From JAJNBA01 sp035696925 (GTDB lineage Bacteria > Actinomycetota > UBA4738 > HRBIN12): a stretch of 14,104 nt of DNA. Positions 6,445-12,983 of the stretch are shown piece after piece. The DNA lies in assembly GCA_035696925.1 (NCBI GenBank), contig DASSDW010000020.1, forward strand, positions 1 through 14,104. The letters are read 5' to 3'. How positions within the stretch are numbered: position 1 is the first letter of the stretch; each line of letters opens with the position of its first letter. The notes beneath the pieces are model-generated. The model searched no databases, was not told where the DNA came from, and worked only from the letters and a program-made list of their open reading frames with translations. Both the position numbers and the translations under genes were made by a program.

Positions 6445-6696
6445 ATGAGCGAGCCCGGGACCGAGGGATCCGGCGGCCGCTGCCCCGTCTGCGGCGTCGG
6501 CACACTGGCCGACATCGACTTCGGCGGCGACGAGAACGTCCAGGACGCCGAGAGCCGCCAGGTGGACACCTACACCTGCGGGCACGAGGTCGAACGCGCA
6601 CCCCTGGAGACCGCCGACGCGGAACGACTGGACGTCGAGCAGCGGACCTCGGAGGAAACGACGTCGCCGACGCCGGAGGAAGGGACCGCGCCCTAG
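6445..6696 (+). CDS. Small zinc-ribbon-like hypothetical protein
   Basis: An 83-residue acidic protein. Cys13 and Cys16 form a CPVC knuckle (RCPVCGVG), and Cys45 with His47 form TYTCGHEVE, which together could bind one zinc in a ribbon fold. Between them lies ADIDFGGDENVQD. The C-terminal third is a disordered, Glu/Thr-rich tail. I do not recognise a named family; the role of this protein is unknown. Its -10 box directly abuts the start, suggesting leaderless expression. The TAG stop lies in a CTAG shared with the stop of the convergent penicillin-binding protein gene. Codon bias and the paired Cys motifs support a real gene. Confidence 0.7.
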   Translation: MSEPGTEGSGGRCPVCGVGTLADIDFGGDENVQDAESRQVDTYTCGHEVERAPLETADAERLDVEQRTSEETTSPTPEEGTAP

Positions 6697-8855
6697 GGGT
6701 CCCGGGACCGGGTGCCGAGCGGCATCGCGGGTGCCTCCGAGGGAGACGGCTCCACCGACGGGGACGGCGACGGGGACGGCTGGGCGGACGGGGACGGCTG
6801 AGCGGACGGCGAGGATGACGGCTCCGCCGACGGCGACACGGACGCCGACGGCGCGGCGGACGGTGCGGCGGGAACGGCCACCGGCGACGGCTGCGGCGGG
6901 GGCGGATCGGCGTAGACGTCGTAGCTCGCCGCGGGGAATCCCATGACCGGCATCCCCTCGGTCGCCTCGCTCATGAACTCGTGCCAGATCGTGGCGGGGA
7001 TCGTTCCGCCGTACACCTCCGGGACGCCGGCGACGTCGCGCATCGGCCGGGCTCCGTCGGGATAGCCCACCCAGACACACGTCACGAGCTGGGGCACGTA
7101 GCCGCAGAACCACGCATCCGTCGCGTCCTGGGCGGTTCCCGTCTTGCCGGCGGCGGGGCGATCGCCCAGGCGGGCGGCCGTCCCCGTCCCGTGATCGACG
7201 ACGCCCTGCAGGACGCGCGTCGTCGCGTCGGCGTCCTGCGGTGACAGGACCTCGCTGCCCACGCTGGCGAGCCCTCGGAGCGGGCCCTGGAGGACCTTCC
7301 CGTCGGAACCGGTGACCCGGTCGATCGCCGTAGGCGCCACGAAGGAGCCTCGCGCGGCGAGCGTGGCGTAGGCCGACGTCATCTCCAGCGGCGTGACCTC
7401 CGACGTTCCGAGACCGATGGAGCACACCGGGGCCAGCCGGGATCGGATACCCATCCGGTGGGCAACCTCGGCGACGGCCTCGGGCCCCACCTCGACCGTG
7501 AGTTGCGCGAAGATCGTGTTCACCGAGCCGGCCGTCGCGCTCTCGATCGACATCGTCCCGGCGGATTGGTCGCCCGCGTTCGACAGGGTCCACGGCTGCC
7601 CGTCCGTCTCGCAGAACGGATCCGGGATCGTGATCGACGGGGGACCCGCCCGGACCTCGAGCGGGGAGATCCCACGCTCCAGCGCCGCGACGAGGACGAA
7701 CGGCTTGAACGCGCTCCCCGCCTGTCGCCGGGCCTGCGTGGCGAGGTTGAACTCGCTCCGCGCGAAGCTCCTGCCGCCCACCATCGCCCGGATCGCACCG
7801 TTCCTCGGATCGATCGCAACGAGCGCCGCCTCAGGGTCGGATCGGGACGGCAGGGAGGCGTGGATCGCACGCTCGGCGGCTCGCTGCCACTCCATGTCGA
7901 GGGTGGTTCGGACGCGCAGCCCGCCTCGGTAGAGGGCGTCCAGTCCGTAGCTGGCCTTCAGGTCCAACCGCACGTGCTCCATGAAGTGCGGCGCCGCCGA
8001 GCGGACGCTCGCTTCCTCGGCGAGGCGGAGCGGCCGAGCCCGCAGCAGCTCGGCACGCGCGGGACCGATCGACCCGACCTCCGTCATCCTGGTCAGGGCG
8101 AGATCACGAGCGCGGCGGGCCTCCTCCGGATGCTCGAACGGATCGCGCGCCGACGGTGCCGAGATCAGGCCGGCGAGCGTCGCGGATTGCAGGAGCGTGA
8201 GGTCCTTCGCATCGCGATCGAAGTACGTGCGAGCCGCGGCCTGGACGCCGTACGCGCCGTGTCCGAAATAGACGGTGTTCAGATACCCGCGCAGGATCTC
8301 GTGCTTGGAGATCGTGTCCTCGAGCTTGACGGCGAGGATCGCCTCCCGCACCTTGCGCGATACCGATCGCTCCGGCCCCGTCAGGACGTTCTTCACGTAC
8401 TGCTGCGTGATCGTCGAACCACCCTGGCTCAGCGACCCGCTGGTGAGGTTCCTCCACGTCGCGCGGACCACGGCCATCTTGTCGATACCGTCGTGCCGGT
8501 AGAAGTCCGCGTCCTCGACCGCCACCACGGCCTCGCGCAACGACTCCGGCATCTGGGAGAAGGGGATCAGGACCCGGTCGACGCCCGCGTGCAGCTCCGC
8601 GACCTCGTTGCCGTTGCGATCGAGGAGGACCGTCGTCTCGGCGAGCGGCGGGATCTCGGGGAGCGACGTCGTCGCGTACAGGGCGACGAGCGCCCCCGTG
8701 GCGGAGACCAACGGGAGGAAGATCGAGAGGATCGCGATCCAGGCCACCAGGCGCCCTCGGCTCATCGGGGGGGACGGCGCGGCCGCGACCCAGCCGTCAC
8801 CACGCGCGAGGCGCGATCGGATGGTGCGGGGCGAGGTGGTCCGGGCGGCACTCAT
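6693..8855 (-). CDS. Class A penicillin-binding protein (bifunctional transglycosylase/transpeptidase)
   Basis: Membrane-anchored enzyme that polymerises and cross-links peptidoglycan outside the cell. From the ATG at 8855 it has 720 residues. There is a short cytoplasmic tail and one membrane span (about 36-62). The GT51 domain has catalytic Glu114 in VEDADFYRHDG and GGSTITQQ (145-152). The transpeptidase domain has SxxK (Ser381, Lys384 in GSAFKPF), SVN (444-446) and KTGT (571-574). The C-terminus ends in a Pro/Ser/Ala-rich tail (651-707) with no PASTA domain. The start is uncertain because neither 8855 nor an alternative ATG at 8765 has a good ribosome site, and the open frame continues back to 9005 through intergenic sequence. 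It is divergent from the isocitrate dehydrogenase gene, and its stop overlaps that of the zinc-ribbon gene. Confidence 0.93.
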   Translation of the reverse strand: MSAARTTSPRTIRSRLARGDGWVAAAPSPPMSRGRLVAWIAILSIFLPLVSATGALVALYATTSLPEIPPLAETTVLLDRNGNEVAELHAGVDRVLIPFSQMPESLREAVVAVEDADFYRHDGIDKMAVVRATWRNLTSGSLSQGGSTITQQYVKNVLTGPERSVSRKVREAILAVKLEDTISKHEILRGYLNTVYFGHGAYGVQAAARTYFDRDAKDLTLLQSATLAGLISAPSARDPFEHPEEARRARDLALTRMTEVGSIGPARAELLRARPLRLAEEASVRSAAPHFMEHVRLDLKASYGLDALYRGGLRVRTTLDMEWQRAAERAIHASLPSRSDPEAALVAIDPRNGAIRAMVGGRSFARSEFNLATQARRQAGSAFKPFVLVAALERGISPLEVRAGPPSITIPDPFCETDGQPWTLSNAGDQSAGTMSIESATAGSVNTIFAQLTVEVGPEAVAEVAHRMGIRSRLAPVCSIGLGTSEVTPLEMTSAYATLAARGSFVAPTAIDRVTGSDGKVLQGPLRGLASVGSEVLSPQDADATTRVLQGVVDHGTGTAARLGDRPAAGKTGTAQDATDAWFCGYVPQLVTCVWVGYPDGARPMRDVAGVPEVYGGTIPATIWHEFMSEATEGMPVMGFPAASYDVYADPPPPQPSPVAVPAAPSAAPSASVSPSAEPSSSPSAQPSPSAQPSPSPSPSVEPSPSEAPAMPLGTRSRDP
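6735..6905 (-). repeat. Low-complexity Pro/Ser repeat encoding the PBP tail
   Basis: This part of the penicillin-binding protein gene is built from short imperfect repeats encoding PSPS and AQPSPS units. On the plus strand an 18-base near-repeat (GGACGGCTG followed by GGCGGACGG or AGCGGACGG) is visible around 6774-6810. The product is a probably extended, extracytoplasmic linker. Such tracts change length easily by slippage. Confidence 0.7.
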
Positions 8856-8961
8856 GGGGGGCCGCAAGGAACTACCCAGATGACTTGGGCCGCAAACCGC
8901 TGAGTCGATGGGTCCTCCTCGCCGCACGCGGTGCCGGCCAGGAAGGAGGGCTGACGTCTCG

Positions 8962-8984
8962 CCGATAGCATGGCGCCCTATCGG
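8962..8984. promoter_or_regulatory. Inverted repeat in the leader of the isocitrate dehydrogenase gene
   Basis: CCGATAG (8962-8968) and CTATCGG (8978-8984) form a perfect 7-base inverted repeat with a 9-base spacer. The right arm touches the GGAGGAGG ribosome site (8983-8990), and the left arm overlaps a possible -10 box TAGCAT (8966-8971). It could be an operator or an RNA hairpin masking the ribosome site; the sequence alone does not say which. Confidence 0.4.
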
Positions 8985-8995
8985 AGGAGGCGCCC

Positions 8996-10450
8996 GTGGC
9001 CACATCGACAGGAAGGATCCCCGTCACCCTCGTCCCCGGCGACGGCATCGGACGCGAAGTGACCGAAGCCGCCAGGCGGATCGTCGAGGCGACCGACGCA
9101 CCGATCGACTGGGAAGAGACCGAGGCCGGAGCCGAGGTGTTCAAGAAGGGCCTGCCCTCGGGCGTCCCGGAGGAGACGATCGCGTCCCTGTCCCGTACGC
9201 GCGTGATGTTGAAGGGGCCGCTCGAGACCCCCGTGGGTTTCGGCGAGAAGAGCGCGAACGTCACGCTCCGGAAGCTGTTCGAGACTTACGCGAACGTCCG
9301 GCCGGTCCGTGAGCTCCCGGGCGTGAAGACACCCTACAGCGGCCGTGGCATCGATCTCGTCATGGTCCGGGAGAACGTCGAGGACCTCGACGCCGGCATC
9401 GAGTACATGCAGACCCCGGGCGTCGCGGAGGCGCTGAAGCTGATCTCGGTGAAGGGGTGCGAGAAGATCGCGCGATTCGCCTTCGAGTACGCCCGCAGCG
9501 AACACCGCTCGCTGGTCACGTGCGCGACGAAGGCGAACATCATGAAGCTGTCCGAGGGGACGCTGAAGCGGGTGTTCGAGCAGGTCGCACCCGACTACCC
9601 GGATATCGAGTCGTGGCATCTGATCGTGGACAACTGCGCGCACCAGCTCGTGAAGCGCCCCGAACAGTTCGACGTGCTCGTGATGACGAACATGAACGGC
9701 GACATCCTGTCCGACCTGACGAGCGCCCTCGTGGGAGGTCTCGGCTTCGCGCCGAGCGCGAACATCGGGAGCGAGGTGGCGATCTTCGAGGCGGTGCACG
9801 GTTCGGCGCCGAAGTACGCGGGCAAGGACGTGATCAATCCCACCGCGTTGATCCTGTCCGCCGTCCTGATGCTCAGGTACCTCGGTCTGTTCGCGCAGGC
9901 GGACGCGATCGAGCACGCGGTCCTGGTCACCCTCGAGGACGGCGTGCTCACCGGCGACGTCGTCGGCTACGGCAACGGTGCGTCCACGACCCGGTACACG
10001 GAGGCGATCATCGGGAACCTCGGCCGCAGGTCCGAGGGATGGACGGTGCGGGAGCACCGGCCGCTCGAGCTCCCGAAGCTCTCGGACGCGATCGACTACG
10101 TGCGACCCGAGTCCCGCGCCGTCGTCGGGATGGACGTCTTCATCGAATCGCCGATGGGCCCGAACGAGCTGGGCGCCTCGCTGATGGAGCTGACGCACGA
10201 CACCCCGCTGTCGCTGAAGCTCGTGTCGTCACGAGGCACGAAGGTCTTCCCGCCCACCGGTGCGATCACGGACACCGTGGATCACTACCGGTGCCGATTC
10301 ATCATCAAGGAGAGCCCCGGCGACCTCTCCGACGGCGACGTCAATCAGCTGCTCGTCGCGATCAGCCGGGGCCACCGCTGGATGCACATCGAGAAGCTGC
10401 AGGAGTTCGACGGAGAGCTGGGGTTCACACGGGACCAGGGCGAGAACTGA
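8996..10450 (+). CDS. icd: NADP-type isocitrate dehydrogenase, Thermus-like, with Tyr-to-Asp at the catalytic position
   Basis: Oxidative decarboxylation of isocitrate to 2-oxoglutarate in the TCA cycle. The 484-residue length and C-terminal extra domain (about 350-484, including RRVVG-like, GTKVFPPTGAITD and HYRCRF segments) match the Thermus thermophilus type. Substrate and metal residues are present: GEKSANVTLRK (Ser86, Asn88, Arg92), Arg102, Arg125, Lys179 in CATKANIMK, and Asp236/Asp240 in NMNGDILSD. HGSAPKYAGK has Lys273-Tyr274, which predicts NADP rather than NAD. The motif expected as ENVEDLYAGIE reads ENVEDLDAGIE, with Asp132 replacing the proton-donating tyrosine. The GTG at 8996 has GGAGGAGG five bases upstream. 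A hairpin follows the gene. Confidence 0.93.
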   Translation: MATSTGRIPVTLVPGDGIGREVTEAARRIVEATDAPIDWEETEAGAEVFKKGLPSGVPEETIASLSRTRVMLKGPLETPVGFGEKSANVTLRKLFETYANVRPVRELPGVKTPYSGRGIDLVMVRENVEDLDAGIEYMQTPGVAEALKLISVKGCEKIARFAFEYARSEHRSLVTCATKANIMKLSEGTLKRVFEQVAPDYPDIESWHLIVDNCAHQLVKRPEQFDVLVMTNMNGDILSDLTSALVGGLGFAPSANIGSEVAIFEAVHGSAPKYAGKDVINPTALILSAVLMLRYLGLFAQADAIEHAVLVTLEDGVLTGDVVGYGNGASTTRYTEAIIGNLGRRSEGWTVREHRPLELPKLSDAIDYVRPESRAVVGMDVFIESPMGPNELGASLMELTHDTPLSLKLVSSRGTKVFPPTGAITDTVDHYRCRFIIKESPGDLSDGDVNQLLVAISRGHRWMHIEKLQEFDGELGFTRDQGEN

Positions 10451-10470
10451 CCGATCGGAACGTACGAGGA

Positions 10471-10502
10471 GCCGGGACGGACGCGTCGCCGTCCGTCCCG
10501 GC
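10471..10502. terminator. Bidirectional terminator-like hairpin
   Basis: GCCGGGACGGACG (10471-10483) pairs perfectly with CGTCCGTCCCGGC (10490-10502) across a 6-base loop. It lies 21 bases after the dehydrogenase stop and 37 bases beyond the stop of the convergent small gene. There is no true T-tract on either side, as is common for GC-rich actinobacterial terminators. Confidence 0.65.
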
Positions 10503-10538
10503 CCTCCGATCTCCCGTTCGTTGTCCGCGACCGGGATC

Positions 10539-10709
10539 TCAGTGGCGGAACGGCGTTGCCAGTGCCGCCACGAAGCCGCTGTAGACCTTGCGCGCTGCGG
10601 CGCGACGATCGTGCCGCTGGGCCGTCCGCACGGTCCGTGACCGACGGAAGGAATCGGCCTCGCGCACGCGATCGCGGATCTGCTCCCTCGCCATGTCTCC
10701 CGTGATCAT
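10539..10709 (-). CDS. Small Arg-rich hypothetical protein
   Basis: A 56-residue, strongly basic protein (MITGDMAREQIRDRVREADS, then an Arg-rich helix, ending in KVYSGFVAALATPFRH). It resembles the many short, charged, helical actinobacterial proteins that open with an EQIRDRxREA segment, for which no function is known to me. The ATG at 10709 has AAGGGGG at about a 6-base spacing; an internal ATG at 10694 has GGGAG too close to be used. The stop faces the isocitrate dehydrogenase across the hairpin at 10471-10502. It is divergent from the beta-hydroxyacid dehydrogenase gene. The ribosome site and terminator placement support a real gene. Confidence 0.6.
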   Translation of the reverse strand: MITGDMAREQIRDRVREADSFRRSRTVRTAQRHDRRAAARKVYSGFVAALATPFRH

Positions 10710-10761
10710 CGTCCGCCCCCTTGCTCGGTGACAGGAGCGACGGTACGCCCGCGCCCCACGA

Positions 10762-10771
10762 CACAGCTGTG
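10762..10771. promoter_or_regulatory. Perfect 10-base palindrome in a divergent intergenic region
   Basis: CACAGCTGTG lies between the start codons of the Arg-rich gene (10709) and the beta-hydroxyacid dehydrogenase gene (10852). The 142-base gap otherwise shows only a short TGTG/CACA inverted repeat near 10813-10824. It could be an operator, but a 10-base palindrome is weak evidence on its own. Confidence 0.2.
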
Positions 10772-10851
10772 CCCGGAGGCACGGACCGGGCGTGTCGTTC
10801 GCCACCGAGCGGGTGTGTCGCACATCACCTCGACGGTGCAAAGATGCCGGG

Positions 10852-11712
10852 ATGACCTCGGTTGCCGTGATCGGTCTCGGAGCGATGGGCGCCCGGTTCG
10901 CGGGCAGGTTCCTCGAAGCCGGCCACGAGGTGATCGTCTGGAACCGGACACCCGAGAAGGCCGCGGAGCTCGTCTCGCGAGGGGCGTCGGCAGCGGCCAG
11001 CCCCGCCGAGGCCGCGCGGAACGCGGAAGCGGTCGTCACGGTCGTGTCGGACCCCGAGGCGCTGCGAGCGGTCACCGAAGGCCCGGACGGCATCGCCGCG
11101 GGCGCGAACGCCTCGACCACGGTGATCGAGATGTCGACGGTCGGACCCCGGATGGTGCGCTGGCTGGAGACCGCGCTCCCGCCGGGGGTGGGACTGCTGG
11201 ACGCTCCGGTCCTCGGCAGCCTGTCCGAAGCCGAGGCGGGCACGCTCCTCGTGTTCGTCGGCGGCCCGCGCCGTCTCGCCGAACGGTGGATCCCGCTCTT
11301 CGGGACGCTCGGCTCGGTGATCGTCGCCGGTCCCCTCGGGTCCGGAGCGGCGGCGAAGCTGGTCGCGAACGCCACGCTGGTCGGGACGTTGACGCTCTTG
11401 GGCGAGACGATCGCCCTCGCCGATCGACTCGGCCTCGGACGGAGACTCACGATGGACATCCTGGCGCAGACGCCGCTCGGCCTGGCCTCGAAGAGGCGGC
11501 GCGAACAGCTCGAGACCGAGGAGTTCCCGCTGCGATTCCGCCTCGCCCTGGCTCGGAAGGACGCCGAGCTGATCCAGGAGGCGGCGGAGGCGGCCCACGC
11601 GGACACGCGCGTGCTCGCGGCGGCCGCGACGTGGTTCGCCGATGCCGAGGAGGCCGGCCTCGGCGACGAGGATTATTCGACTGTCCTCCAGCGGATCATC
11701 GACCGCGGCTGA
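10852..11712 (+). CDS. NAD(P)-dependent beta-hydroxyacid dehydrogenase family oxidoreductase
   Basis: Soluble 286-residue enzyme of the 3-hydroxyisobutyrate / 6-phosphogluconate dehydrogenase-like family. The N-terminal Rossmann domain opens VAVIGLGAMGARFAGRF (4-20), with VWNRT (29-33); the Arg after Asn suggests NADP. The substrate segment LLDAPVLGSLSEAEAGTL (115-132) stands for the usual DAPVSGG. The catalytic lysine is Lys169 in GSGAAAKLVANATL, with Asn173. The all-helical C-terminal domain holds FPLRFRLALARKDAEL (225-240). Substrate cannot be read from sequence; hydroxyisobutyrate, tartronate semialdehyde, glyoxylate/succinate semialdehyde and imines are possible. The ATG at 10852 starts at the conserved glycine motif but has no clear ribosome site, so expression may be leaderless. 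tRNA-Glu follows 51 bases later. Confidence 0.88.
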   Translation: MTSVAVIGLGAMGARFAGRFLEAGHEVIVWNRTPEKAAELVSRGASAAASPAEAARNAEAVVTVVSDPEALRAVTEGPDGIAAGANASTTVIEMSTVGPRMVRWLETALPPGVGLLDAPVLGSLSEAEAGTLLVFVGGPRRLAERWIPLFGTLGSVIVAGPLGSGAAAKLVANATLVGTLTLLGETIALADRLGLGRRLTMDILAQTPLGLASKRRREQLETEEFPLRFRLALARKDAELIQEAAEAAHADTRVLAAAATWFADAEEAGLGDEDYSTVLQRIIDRG

Positions 11713-11730
11713 TCGCTTCCCGACCGGTGT

Positions 11731-11736
11731 TATCCT
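11731..11736 (+). promoter_or_regulatory. Putative -10 box for tRNA-Glu
   Basis: TATCCT lies 27 bases upstream of the mature tRNA, just after the dehydrogenase stop. It fits TANNNT; no convincing -35 box is seen. Confidence 0.3.
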
Positions 11737-11763
11737 CGCTGACCGGGTCCATCGAGCGGCCGC

Positions 11764-11839
11764 GGTCCCATCGTCTAGAGGCCTAGGACATCACCCTCTC
11801 AAGGTGAAGACACGGGTTCAAATCCCGTTGGGACTACCA
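11764..11839 (+). tRNA. tRNA-Glu (anticodon CTC), CCA encoded
   Basis: The cloverleaf folds by eye. Acceptor GGTCCCA pairs with TGGGACT; the first pair is G1-T72 instead of the usual G-C. The D stem is GTCT/GGAC. The anticodon stem TCACC/GGTGA encloses the loop CTCTCAA with CTC at 34-36. The T arm ACGGG/CCCGT holds TTCAAAT. The discriminator is A at 11836 and CCA is encoded at 11837-11839, unlike the tRNA-Gln in this window. The D-arm sequence ATCGTCTAGAGGCCTAGGACA is typical of tRNA-Glu. Confidence 0.95.
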
Positions 11840-11891
11840 GCATCTGGCGATAGGAGCCGACATCGCTCCCGCGCGCTATGGTCAGGGAGGC

Positions 11892-12374
11892 ATGTCGGAG
11901 GATCGGTCGTACATCGAGGAGAACACTCGAGAGCGCGAGCGGATGCGCGCGATCGCGGATCGTGTGGGCGACGATGAGCTCAAGATCTCCGTGAACCCGC
12001 ACTGGACGGTTGCCGCGGTCCTGGGCCACATCGCGTTCTGGGACGCCCGGGTGCTCTCGCTCGCCGACAAGCTCGAGCGCGGAGAGCCGTTCACGACCTC
12101 CGACACGGAGCCCGAAGACGTCGACTGGATCAACGACGCCAGCCGTGCGCTGATCCACGCGATCCCGCCGCGAGAGGCCGCCCGCCTCGCCCTCGAGATC
12201 GCGGAGGAGACCGACGCACTGGTGGCGACCCTCCCCGTCGACCGTCTCTGGCCGACCGACCCGGACAGCCCGCTGTACGCGCTACGCGCATCGCACCGAG
12301 GCGAGCATCTCGACGAGGTCGAAGCGGCGCTACGGGATCCATCCGGTCCGAGCGGTGACGCCCCGACGATCTAG
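11892..12374 (+). CDS. DinB-like / mycothiol-dependent maleylpyruvate isomerase-fold protein
   Basis: A 160-residue predicted four-helix-bundle protein of the DinB superfamily, which includes thiol-dependent transferases and isomerases that bind a divalent metal by three histidines. Candidates here are His46 in VLGHIAFWD and His135 and His139 in ASHRGEHLDEVE. The WTVAAVLGHIAFWDARV segment (38-54) is the usual N-terminal signature. Substrate and thiol partner are unknown. The ATG at 11892 has GGGAGG only one base away, too close for normal use. A TATGGT -10-like box at 11877-11882 suggests a very short leader. The TAG stop lies in a CTAG shared with the stop of the convergent DUF1326 gene. Confidence 0.75.
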   Translation: MSEDRSYIEENTRERERMRAIADRVGDDELKISVNPHWTVAAVLGHIAFWDARVLSLADKLERGEPFTTSDTEPEDVDWINDASRALIHAIPPREAARLALEIAEETDALVATLPVDRLWPTDPDSPLYALRASHRGEHLDEVEAALRDPSGPSGDAPTI

Positions 12375-12973
12375 GGACCACGGTAGTCGAAGGCCGCAAC
12401 GGCCGTGTACTTGTTCGCGTAGTCGATGTCGAGCCGATCGACCCGCAGCCGTTTGGACGAGCCGAAGAGGCCTTCCTTGAAGATCGTCCCCTGGGGCAGC
12501 ATCACGCCCGGAGTGATCTCAGCGCCGGTCACCGGGTTCCGGATCGGCTCGGACTCGAGCTTGTAGGCGTCGCCGGCGCGGACGCTCGACCGGATGCCGT
12601 CGAGGTGGAGATCGAACGGGACCGCCTCCGGACCTTCGAGCGTCGGCCAGGTCCACCCGAGGACGCCCCAGGGTCCTCCGACCTCACCCTTGGCGAGGGT
12701 GTGGATCGCGTCCCGCTGGGCCTCGTCCGCGCGTTCGTCCACGAGCAGGAGAGCAACCCCATTGCCTTCGTGGATCGGTCCGGGCCAGTTCACCGTGAGC
12801 GTGAACGTGATGCCGTCGAGACGAACGTCTCCGTAGGAACCCTCCTCGACGTGCCAGGTCCATCCACCCTCGCACTTGCCCATCGTGGGGAGGGCCTGGA
12901 AGTTGCACGGGCACCCGTAGTCGCAGTTGCACGCGACGACGACCGTTCCCTTCATCGACCACGTGTTGCCCAT
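12371..12973 (-). CDS. DUF1326 family Cys-rich protein
   Basis: A 200-residue DUF1326 protein with no established function. The diagnostic N-terminal cluster is VVACNCDYGCPCNF (Cys15, Cys17, Cys21, Cys23), with a further Cys34 in GKCEGGW. This CxCx3CxC pattern suggests metal binding or a thiol site. The remainder looks like beta-strand segments (TFTLTVNWPGPIHEG, YTAVAAFDYRG). No signal peptide or membrane span is seen, so it is probably cytoplasmic. The ATG at 12973 has AGGGGAG at a 4-base spacing. It follows the DUF2182 gene by 10 bases and is surely co-transcribed with it. Its stop overlaps that of the convergent DinB-like gene. Confidence 0.88.
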   Translation of the reverse strand: MGNTWSMKGTVVVACNCDYGCPCNFQALPTMGKCEGGWTWHVEEGSYGDVRLDGITFTLTVNWPGPIHEGNGVALLLVDERADEAQRDAIHTLAKGEVGGPWGVLGWTWPTLEGPEAVPFDLHLDGIRSSVRAGDAYKLESEPIRNPVTGAEITPGVMLPQGTIFKEGLFGSSKRLRVDRLDIDYANKYTAVAAFDYRGP

Positions 12974-12983
12974 GGCTCCCCTC

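Noticed and set aside
6735..6905. Possible CRISPR or tandem-repeat array
   Set aside because: The repeats are short, contiguous and in frame with the Pro/Ser tail of the penicillin-binding protein; there are no spacers.
7458..8903. Long open frame (481 codons) on the plus strand opposite the penicillin-binding protein gene
   Set aside because: It is the antisense of a gene with full catalytic motifs; its translation is Arg/Asp/His-rich low-complexity sequence typical of shadow frames in GC-rich DNA.
8856..9005. Longer start for the penicillin-binding protein (ATG at 9005)
   Set aside because: The extra 50 residues cross the isocitrate dehydrogenase ribosome site and start, have no conserved features, and would make two genes overlap head to head.
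8978..10198. Open frame of 406 codons antisense to isocitrate dehydrogenase
   Set aside because: Arg/His/Asp-rich shadow with no recognisable domain, entirely opposite a well-conserved gene.
11840..11876. Hairpin after tRNA-Glu as terminator
   Set aside because: Only 5-base arms (GGAGC/GCTCC) can pair and no T-tract follows; too weak to call.
11799..12158. Minus-strand frame ending in PTGFEPVSSP
   Set aside because: This C-terminus is the well-known artefact of translating the antisense of a tRNA gene; it covers the tRNA-Glu 3' half and the DinB-like gene.
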